From positions 7,636,001-7,700,000 of the forward strand of contig NC_091096.1 of assembly GCF_024713975.1 (NCBI RefSeq): 64,000 nt of DNA, read 5' to 3'. A program made the position numbers and the translations under genes. The stretch is from Paralichthys olivaceus (taxonomy: Eukaryota > Chordata > Actinopteri > Pleuronectiformes > Paralichthyidae). Below, piece after piece: positions 1 to 10,600 of the stretch (positions within the stretch are counted from its first letter, which is position 1; each line of letters starts with the position of its first letter). A model generated the notes under the pieces. The model was not told the DNA's origin, did no database searches, and saw only the letters and a program-made list of their open reading frames with translations.

Positions 1-3000
1 TTTTTACTTGTTCATTAGTGGGACAAGGAACTCATCACATTTATATGACAAAGGTTGATTAAATAAACAGATTTTATTTTATGTCTAACGTTTAGATTTC
101 TTTTAACATAACTTTGTTAGTTTTGGAGAATGGCTGTGTTTTTAATGTCAGTGATGATAAGTGATTATTCTGCTAAATAAAGACAAAAATAAAAGCTTAA
201 ATGAATGAACCTGTGCAGTGAATCTTCTGTTTGTGTCTTCAGATGCCGTATAAACCTCCCCACGACTGTTTTTTTTGTGCTCCCAGATATAAAATCTCAA
301 TTGTTAGCGTCTCGCACATACTTTAGCAAACCTCATATGATTGCTGTGAGTTTCAAAAAAACATGCTTTTCTCCTCCTGCTTCACTTTCAAAGCAGAGGA
401 AGAGGAAGAGAAAACACCTCTCCCCTTCTCTCTTTTAGGTTGTGATCAAACGGCAGTGACGGACACAGTAGGTGTCTCAGACAAAGGCTTCATATGTCTG
501 TATGAGTCAGAATAAAGCATTGTTTCTGCTCAATGCAGAAGCCCCACTGCAAATAGAAATACAAGTGGATCGTAAAATCTGTTTTACAAAACAGTAGAAT
601 AACCAACATTGTCATACAGTTTGGCAATGTCACATATATCTATAGGATATATAGGAAAACATATCATTTAAAGTATAATTTACTGTGTTTCTATCCAGAC
701 TGTGATATAAAACCCAGCTCATTGGGCTTTGGTATCATGGTGTATGTCACCGAGCTGGTTCAGGTGAAAGATTCATTTCTTTTCAGATGAAATGCAGAAC
801 AGCAGCTTCTCTATTCTCACCAGGGACGACCACCGTGTCCTAAAGGGTGAAACTGCAAACAGTTTGAGGAAGTTCTCACATCCTCCTCTCCTTTCCTTTC
901 CTCTCCTCACCTTCACATTTCAATCCCTGCTGCTTGCTCAGAGAGGAACTGCAGCGACTGGATACACTGTGGGTTTCAGTTTTTTTTTTAATCAACGTGT
1001 CCTCTCTAGAATCAGCTCCTCTGCTGAGTACCGTGCTGAGTCATCGCTGAAGACCACAGTAGACACACATGCACATTTAATGGACTTTTTAACTGTGCAA
1101 TATTCAGCTCTGCCGGTGAAATACAATGGTTCATATTCTGTTCTTACGTCATTTATAGTTTTCATTTATGCCTTTCAACATAAGTATTCGATGCTACTTA
1201 ATTAGTTCTTTACTGATTTTTATTTTTCATTGACCTCTTACTGCTGTAACTTTGCAAATGTCCCCACTGGGGGAATTAAGGATCAACTTATCTTATTTGA
1301 ATAATGGGTAAAACTGATCACAGCACAGAGATGCAGTGAAAGATGATGTTTCAGATGTTGACTTTATTGGTTTTGTGTTTTTAATGAAATGAAACTTCAG
1401 TGCTCATGAGAATCCGCACAGACACAGGAGAACAGGTAGATACTGAAGGGATGGGAAAATTACCTCTGCTGTAAGACACAATGGTTCTGCTTTGCAATGA
1501 AATTAACATGATAATTATTACCATGACAACATGATGTCGACACGATGACAAGAAAATGTTTCATTAGAAAATGAATTAATTCAGATCATCCAGATTTCAC
1601 GATCTGAGACTTCGAGAAGCTTTAAATTACAGGGAGGCAGCAACAAATTATTTTTTTCAGTATTATCTAATCTGCTGATCTTCAGTTCACTGTGATGAAC
1701 ATTTTTGAAAACAACAGTAGTAAGGTAACAACTAGTAAGGATTTGATTACTCCATTAATTATATCATCTCTGGGGACATTACATGTTATAGAATATTAGT
1801 AATTTAATATCATCTTGTGGGTCAAATTTTATTAGCTGTTATTGTCTTTACTATTAAGTTATAATTAATATTTTCTAAAATCTTTTTGAGTCAATATTAT
1901 AACTGATTCACCATTTTTCAATGATCTTGTTTGTGTTCCACTAGCCTGTATGAAAAGTACCGTACAAATAGATAAGGTTTGACTAAACAAGTTCAATATC
2001 TGATGGAGCTGGAAACTGGTTTAGTTCAGGTCATTCATAAATGTTTTCTTGTCCATTGATAAAGTGCTGATCAGATTATCCATTGATTGCTTGATTGACA
2101 GGAAATTAATCTTATCTGATCTTAATCTGATCTCCTTTGTTTCATATCACGTAAATATATTTAGATTCTGGAACTAAACTAATCACATTTTACACAATTC
2201 CCTTACACTTTGATTTATTGATAAAGGAAAAATGTTATGTTGTTATAGCCCAACACATTCCCTTCAAAATGTACTGAGATGTTATGCAGTCAAAATAATT
2301 ACTGCACATTACTCATGAAATACAGATAAGAACACTTAAGAAAACTGGAAGTGTTTTTCCCATGTTTCATAGTACTAAGAATACATACATTTGTATGCAA
2401 ACACCAGACATCTGTCCCTCTTGCTGGAAAACACCCCATGCAATTCATTTCGTATCATGTATAATCAATTTTCACAGTGTCACAAGCCTCTCTGTCTCCA
2501 TTATCTACTCAGATACCAAAATCAGATACAACACGGTGGAAGTGAAATAAAAAGGGAAGCAGACAGGGGATGAAAACAAATAATTCACCTCACTTCTTGG
2601 AACCACTTTCACAAACACCTTTTCAGAGTGGAAGAGTGTGGGAGCAACATTGATATTGACTTTTTAAAGAAAATGAATGTATTGCTACTTGCAAGATTAA
2701 CATTTAATGTCCAAGAAACAAAATAGCATGTAGAATATTTGACTCCATTGGTGCTTAATTCCTGAAAAGAGGCCATATCCCTTGTTTGTATGTTTAGGAC
2801 TGTCCACTTCCTGTCTGTTCTCTGTGGTGCAGCTCAGGTAAGACCTTCCTGTTTTGCTGGACAGTGAGAAAATTAGATGGCGCTGACATTTCTTCCATGT
2901 TTTGTTTTATTAAACTGTCCCACCCCAGACTAAACCTGTTACCTCCTCTGACCTGCAGCCAGGGTGTTGACTGTAACCCCAGTTGACGACTGTCCTCCTG

Positions 3001-3837
3001 TGCACAGAACAAAACCCTGGCTCACTGACAGAGAGGTGAGGGGACACATCAGGTCAGTGGCCCTGCTATTCACAGACACGTTTAGACATATTTAGACTCA
3101 GCTTTAAAACAGCTCAGCTCTGTGTTTTTAATGTGATGTACTATCTGCTTCATTGTGACAGTGTGTTACTGATTTATTGTTTTTAATATTTCAAACACAG
3201 CTGGAATCTGTTCTGACAAACTTCAGGAACAGTTATCAATGATGCTGGGATTCTAACATTGAGACTTTTTGTGGGTTTTCAGCGCAACGGTACAAAGTGA
3301 AGCTCTTACACTTTCACTTCTGTCTACTTATCTGCTCCTTCTCCTCCTTTAATAAACAGCACCCTCTGCTGTCTGTTCTTTATGAGCCAAGTGTGAACGA
3401 TTGCAAAGAATATGATTTAGCATTAGTTCCAAAAAAGAATGAAAACTAAGAGTAAACTACTAAATAATAAAGAACATTTTAAGAAATGAAATTAAAGTCT
3501 ATTTACAGAAAATGATTTCACTACATTGGTCCTGCTCAAGAGTTCTCATGTAAATTATTTTCATATTCAAGACGTCTTCTTTTATGAGATGATTTATAAG
3601 CACAGTGATGCGACAGAGTTACTTTGATTCCACCCAGCCAATCAATGTATGTGTGTTTTATTCATGGCAACAACTTTGTGCAATAACAACAGTCCTCAAC
3701 ATTCTACATCAAATGTATAGAATAGAATAAAAAAGCTTTTGTTTTCCACTTGTGTGAAAATGTTTTCTTTGGCAGAGCACATGAAGTGATAATATGTTAC
3801 TAAAAAAAGTCCCATGACAAAGACAGTTCACACACAC

Positions 3838-3841
<4 letters not shown>

Positions 3842-3868
<27 letters not shown>
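3842..3868. repeat. (CA)n microsatellite
   Basis: A short uninterrupted CA dinucleotide run. It creates cysteine/valine-rich spurious open frames on the minus strand, which are not genes. Confidence 0.95.
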
Positions 3869-3872
<4 letters not shown>

Positions 3873-4381
3873 TACATGAGATTCCACTACCAAAATTGTT
3901 AAAAAAATACAATATGTAGAATTACACGAGTCTGTAGAAATACATGTTTTAAGGTAAAAGTGCTTGAATATTAACAGCTCATACAACCAAAAGTATGTCT
4001 CTTGTAATATGACAGTAGATGGACATAAATATTTCTTTGGGCTTAATATGGAAAGTAAATACTTAATTTTTGTCACTTTTATGTATTTCATGTGATATTA
4101 TAACCTGTGATATAGAAGCTGAAGTGAAAATATCCAACTTAACTCATTCAGGGTAAGTTTTTATATATTTTTTAAAATTCCAATCATTTTATTTTCTCGC
4201 TTTAACTTTATGGTAAACTCCCACATTTTTAAAATCATCTACCATTTTGTCTTCAAGAAGGTTTTGTTAAAATACTTTGTCCGCGCAAATAAATAATTGT
4301 TAATAATTAATCATTTAAATAAACATTGCAGGATTTACATTCAGTTCACCGCGTCTCGTCTTTTCTTTTGGTACGACCCTC

Positions 4382-4389
4382 TGACGTCA
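4382..4389. promoter_or_regulatory. Full palindromic CRE (TGACGTCA) upstream of mrps27
   Basis: The perfect 8-bp CREB/ATF site TGACGTCA lies about 64 bp before the mrps27 ATG, in the locally GC-rich promoter region. CRE sites close to the start are common in housekeeping promoters. Use of this one is inferred. Confidence 0.55.
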
Positions 4390-4446
4390 TTTCGGAGGAA
4401 ACAGAAACATGCCGCGGTCCTCCCCCGGACTCGGAAATAGTATCGT

Positions 4447-4458
4447 CCAAAGATGGCG
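4447..4458 (+). promoter_or_regulatory. YY1-like element overlapping the mrps27 start codon
   Basis: The bases CCAAAGATGGCG match the YY1 core (AAGATGGCG) and contain the initiator ATG itself. YY1 sites over the start codon are known in many ribosomal and mitochondrial protein genes. The same bases give a strong Kozak context, with A at -3 and G at +4. Confidence 0.5.
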
Positions 4459-7400
4459 TCCTCCGTGTTGAGTCGATGTGTGACTGCTGCTGCCAAAGTG
4501 AACCGTCTCTCTCCGTCTCTGTCAGGTCAGACTCTGAACACAGCCTGAGACTGAGGCTGCGAGCCACAGCTTCACCTCCAGTCATGTCCTCCTGTGTGTG
4601 ACCTGATGGTGTGTGTGTGTGTGTGTGACCTGATGGTGCTTGTGTGTGTGTGACCTGATGGTGCTTGTGTGTGTGTGACCTGATGGTGTGTGTGTGTGTG
4701 TGTGTGACCTGATGGTGCTTGTGTGTGTGTGTGACCTGATGGTGCTTGTGTGTGTGTGACCTGATGGTGCTTGTGTGTGTGTGACCTGATGGTGTGTGTG
4801 TGTGTGTGTGTGACCTGATGGTGCTTGTGTGTGTGTGTGTGACCTGATGGTGTTTGTGTGTGTGTGTGACCTGATGGTGCTTGTGTGTGTGTGACCTGAT
4901 GGTGCTTGTGTGTGTGTGTGTGTGTGTGTGACCTGATGGTGTTTGTGTGTTGCAGTCAGAAGATGGTTGCTCTCAGCAGCTTACACCGACACCAGACTGT
5001 GGGAGGCGAGAGAGAAGGACCCTCATAATCTGGGTAAGAGATCCAACTGAAGGGAACCTACGCCCACCGAGCACTTTATTAGGAACACCTCGCTGCTTAT
5101 CAAACTGCTAATGCTAAATACTGTTTGTGAAATGAAAATTGAAATAAACGGCAGGTTAGATCTGCATTTTCCTCTTCAATCACATATTTCCTGATTTAAC
5201 AAATAAATAAATGTGCTTTATGTAACATTTTGAGAGTGCAGTTTATTGTTGTTTTAATTTAGTATTAAGACACATTCAATGTTGCAGGACTGACTAGGTG
5301 TTGTAGTGGAGCTTATACTGTGTGTGCGTGTGATCAACACAGGATGGCAGTGTAACACTGCAGCTTCACGGTGCACTGATTGATAAGCGTTCAGTAGAAT
5401 GGCTATGATTATCACTCAGCCCATCATGGCCCATATCAACTCAATTTAAATTAAGATTTGAATTTCTTTAAATCGAGCTGAACTGATGATGAAGCATACA
5501 AACTGGTGATTCCCTACTGAGTCGGGATTATCTCAACTACACATTAGTGGTAGTTACAGGTTTATAGCCCTATTTGTTACTGTACAGTCACTGAAAAGAG
5601 CCCGCCCCCAGTGAAATTCCATCTGCTAGATCTAGATTTTTTTTGGGATCCGCACCAAATACACTCATAGAAATCAGTCCACTAATTATGCCCAATTTAA
5701 GCATCAAGATCCATCAATTTTTCCCTGGGAAATTCGTCAAAATGTAAAATAAAACACCATATCTCAAAATCTTTAAGAAAGAGACAAACATTTCCTGGAA
5801 CCGCCCCTTTGTCTAGATCCACACCAAAATGTAATGGCTTGTTTATGGCTCATGTCCAATGCTTCCACCAAGTTTCATGAAAATCTGTTTAAGCAGGTGT
5901 TACCACTGGGATATGTTACTATAAAATAAATTCTTAACATTTTGATTAATGCTTGTTTATTACATGTTAAACTGTGTAATAATAGTGTTGTGTGTGTTTT
6001 TTTGGACTCAGCTGAACTGGCTGCCACGATGGACAGGACCTATGACAAGAATCTACCAGTTAGCTCTCTGACTGTGTCGCGGGTAAGCTGTGTCCACACT
6101 GAAATGGACTGTTTCATTTGTTCGGTGGCAAACCTGCCACTGTTAAACTAACAAATGTGTTTATATTTTCTGTTTGTGTTTCAGTTTGTTGACAACATAT
6201 CATCTCGGGAGGAAGTAGATCAAGCAGAGTATTACCTCTACAAGTAAGAGGAATTAGTTTTACTCTTTCTGCGTCTGCGAGTCTTTGTCAGATATCTGCT
6301 GCTGCCTTGGTTTCGGTCCACTTCACCAACTTGTGTGCTTATTTTGGAATGAATTGTCTGTTTGGTTTGTCTGTTTTGGTTTATGTTCGGTCACATGCTT
6401 TTCTTTGTTCAGGGCAACTCCAGACTTTCCTGTTTACTCCCTCTTCTGGAATCTGCACCCATTCTTGTGATTACAAGACTTAGGATATTTCCCAATCACA
6501 CACTTGTTTGAGGCCCATTCATTTTCATAATTGAGTTAGAACTGAATAACAAACTCTCCACTTTGGAAAGTTTCTGAGTAAAAAACACATTGAACTGTTT
6601 TTGATGCGTTTGGTTTTCACACATTGGTGATATTTCTGTACAAAGTTGTGTGATTCAGCAGCTAAAAGGTTTATTACACATTTGTGACATTTGATCACAG
6701 CTGCATGTTACTTCTTTTCTTTTTCACATCCCCCCTGTTAGCTGTGTGCAGATTTATATGTTTATTTCCCCCCCGCCGAGGAGGTTTTGTTTTTACCCCT
6801 TTTTGTTTGTTTGCTGGTTTGTTTGTTTCTAAGCAAGCGGGTCAGAGAACCTATTCAAATTGTGTTTAGATCCAGGGAATAATTCATGGATCTTAATGAA
6901 AAAATGTTTGGAACTTATATCTATGAGTGTGGAATTTGGTGCAGTTTGGTTGAATTTAAGAGGACTGTTGGGGCCATTCAGGTACATATATGTGTACATA
7001 CATGTGTTTTTTATTCCTCCAGGTTTCGTCACAGTCCAAACTGTTGGTACCTGCGAGACTGGACTGTTCACTGCTGGATCAGACAGTGTCTAAAATACGG
7101 GGCCAGGGATAAATCCCTGTACACGCTTAAAAACAAGGTACACGCATCATATTCTATTCCCTCTGTTATTTAGAAGAGGCTCATCGTCAGAACCAGAGAG
7201 GAAATGTAATCAGCGGCTCTGATCAGGGCTGACAGCTGCAGTTATCTTCCAGGACGGGAGATTATAGATCCCATCTTAACAACCCAGATGCATTTTCAAA
7301 CCGATCTGAGCAGCACAAATAACATCAAACATGTTTGACATTTCCCTAGCATGTGTACTGTTCTTGAATGAGTCGTACTATCTGGGAATCGTTGCATTAT

Positions 7401-7645
7401 TCCAAAGGCAGAGACATCAACTGGCCGGTGATGTGTTTACAGTGAGGTAAAGCGGTGTATACTCTGTCAGTATGGCTGCCTGTTTTGATTGGTGTCAGTG
7501 ATGCTGTAGGAATCTGCAGTTGTTATTGTTGTGCATGGTATACAACGTCTTTACCAAATCATGTCGAGTAAACAATGTTGAAGGATAAATAATGTAAAAG
7601 ATCGAGTTATGTATGTGGCGTGAATATTCAAAGTGTGTGTTTGTT

Positions 7646-7678
<33 letters not shown>

Positions 7679-10600
7679 AGGTCCAGTATGGAATATTTCC
7701 AGATGATTTCACCTTCAACCTGCTCATAGATCCTTACATAAAGGATGGAGACTTTAAAAGTAAGTAACATTTTTCCCATGAAAGATTTACGGAGGAAAAA
7801 AACAGACAGACAGTTGAAATTAAGTACAAGCTGCTGCGGTTTTCCGTGTTTGTTGACTGTGAATAATGCCAGGAGTGGGAGCTGCCTGTCAAATCACTAA
7901 AATCATATTTTAAACATTTCTTCCCTTGTTTGTAAAAGACAGAGGTAAAGGAGAAGCCTGATTACGTCTCTGACATTAGACAGTAAACAGTGTCGTTTTT
8001 CAACTAATGAAGGCAAATAGTTCTATCACAGTGTTTCCAGGTGTGTGGTAAAGTTTCTTTCTTCTGATAAAATGCTGAGTTCACTGTTTGTTATGACTGT
8101 GTCTCTTCAGAACTGTTGCTCAAATCTGACATTTCTTTACTGTTAAAGGAGGAGTTACTTAATTATATTTTTCACCGTCAACAAAACCCCTTAAAACACA
8201 ACAGTGTATTGATCCCACTCACTTCAAAACCTGATTTGTCCTATTCCTCTGTTTTTATGGTGATTCATAATTGTCCAAAAACAATTAAAAACACATCAGA
8301 GAGTCACATTGTTGCACTGAATGACAAGTCTTCATTACAATGAATGTAGGGCACCGTAGTTTTTTTTATTTCAGTCAAGACTACAGACACAATCCATAAC
8401 GTTAGTACATCGTCTCATCTTGCCCTCCTCCTCTGTAGTAGTTAGATGACACCTGACAGGACAGTAATGCTCGTAACATACATTTATTTGCATTTCTATT
8501 TGCTTATATTCTTATAAGTTGTTTAAAATTATGATGGAAACTTGGATAATGATGGCTCTAGTATTTCTCCATTATAGGAAAAATATAGAATAGCAGCAGT
8601 TTTATCCTGTGTACCCAGTGTAACTTCATCGCTAAGTTTTGGCTGAAGTTCCTCTCCCTGGAAAGCTTTCCAGATTCACACACGCGAGCGGTTTCTTCAG
8701 AAATTTGATAATACAAGTGATATTAAAGTGTTTCATCAAAGAACACAAAGTTTCAGTATCGCTTTAACTTGACCAGGGTTAAACTGACTCTCTCCTACTC
8801 TTGTCCTAAAAACACTGTAATATTTGCTACAATTAGGTTGAGAAGCATTACAAAAATATTATTTTAGATGGAAATATCTGAAAACAGCAGCCTGACAGAC
8901 AGAAATAAAGAAAATCAATGCTAACAAAACGTCATTAGAGAACAGCAACAATGACATTATAGGGTATCCCTGACATGATGTCTCTACCGTACAGGTGCGT
9001 GCTCTGTGGTGGAAGAAGTGATGCTTCAAGAGGCCTTCGACCTTCCCTCCACTCAGATTCTGTCTCTCTACGCTCTGGGCTCTTATGTCGCAGCCAGACC
9101 ACAACTCACTGTGAGTGAAACTGCAGCCGCAGCAACATGGACGGCCTTATGAAAATAAATGATAGCAGAGTATTCTTACTCTTGGCAGGAATGCAGTACA
9201 TTACTCCTACGGTAAAGTCATCAATGACATGTTGAATGACTGCTGATGCTCAGAGTGATGTATGAGGGCTTTATTCATTTTGGAAAAATGGATTCCTGAA
9301 AGTCATTAGTGTGTGAATGTTTGTAGCAGAACCAACCAATGTGCTTCCAGATGAAATGTGTGCACTTGTTCCTCGCTGTGTTCAGATGTCAGAGGAGCGG
9401 GCTTTGGGTGCGTCGCTGCTCATTTGTGGACTGAAGCAAGACAACTCTGTTGGCCTGAGTGCTCAGCTACTTGGAAATGCTCTCCTAGGTGTGTGTTCTG
9501 AAGTTTCCTCCCCTATTACCTTGTTTATTTTTGCAATGGTTGATTGGTCCAACACACTTTCATTATGCTCCCTCTCATTTATTCTCATTCTCCTTTTCCC
9601 CATCTAGGCAAAGTAGAGATGTTAAGGGGCATACACACCGTGTTCAGAGGCATGCCTCTCTTCTGGGGTCGTGGATATCTGGACCGAGCGCTGGCTGTCA
9701 TGGAGCGGGTAGCTGCTCCTTCTGATGACATCAAGCTGTCCAAAGACATGGTAAGAACATAGACATTTAAATAACTGATCTCAAAGTTGATTGTTATTTA
9801 ATTGTATTTGTTTTCAAGCACTAACACAGTATCATTGGGAAACCTAGGTGACTATTGGATCTTTGACTTGTATTGATCCAGTCCCCTGTATTTGTATCTC
9901 TGACCTCGATAAGCACAGTAGATATTGTTTTCTTCAGTGTTTCTGCTTTCAGCTACATCAATTAATTCACAGCCCGCTCAATTTCTTGTGTGATATTAAT
10001 CCCTGCAGTTCAATGCATGGTGTTAGCATTTGAGATTACATTATCCTGAATAGATGCATCAGAATCTGTACAATGGGAGCAAAATAGTTGCAATGTCAGA
10101 AATGACAGTCCGTCTGTATATGGAATGCATATCTCCAGAACCATTAATCATATTCACCACAGGATAAACAAACAGCCCAGTCCAAACAGACGTATTTAGA
10201 ACTGCCACTGCACTAGTATAAAAGAAAACACGATAAAATCAAGGCTCTGCAGGAAGTGGAAACCATATTCTTGTTTTCTTATAAAATTAGGACAGCAGTG
10301 TACCCTTTTTATACCAAGCTTAGCTAAACACGTCCACGCCAATGAATGAAAGAAACACAGCATGCAGTGTTGTGAGGTCGGCTTATTTCTGATTAGCAGG
10401 TCTCTGTCATAGTCCACACATAACTCCTAATATCAGTGACATCACATGTGGTGTATGTTACAGGCAGAAGAGAATAACAGTACAAACAGTGCACCATAAT
10501 ACACAAACATGACTCATACAAGCACTGATAACAAACACACAGCATGAACAAAACACCCTGTGCTCATTAGAACCTTGGACGTTTGTTATTGACCTCCTCT

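Larger units (their letters stand above)
1..4452. other. Gene-free left flank
   Basis: No coding exon could be supported on either strand. The open frames here are short, lack recognisable motifs and are not joined by plausible splice sites. The stretch is AT-rich with one CA microsatellite near 3.84 kb. In mammals MRPS27 has the PTCD2 gene head-to-head on the opposite strand. I looked for PTCD2-like coding sequence on the minus strand here and saw none. The last ~100 bases are the mrps27 promoter and 5' UTR. Confidence 0.6.

Noticed and set aside
792..1205. 137-codon open frame in the left flank
   Set aside because: Low-complexity Ser/Phe-rich sequence, no motif, no splice partners. Probably chance.
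2794..3012. Possible exon of a minus-strand gene in the left flank
   Set aside because: The 72-codon frame has no recognisable homology and does not resemble PTCD2. Evidence is insufficient.
4596..4946. Regularly spaced repeats resembling a CRISPR array
   Set aside because: The intervening segments are TG runs, not unique spacers, and the sequence lies in an intron of a vertebrate gene. It is a minisatellite.
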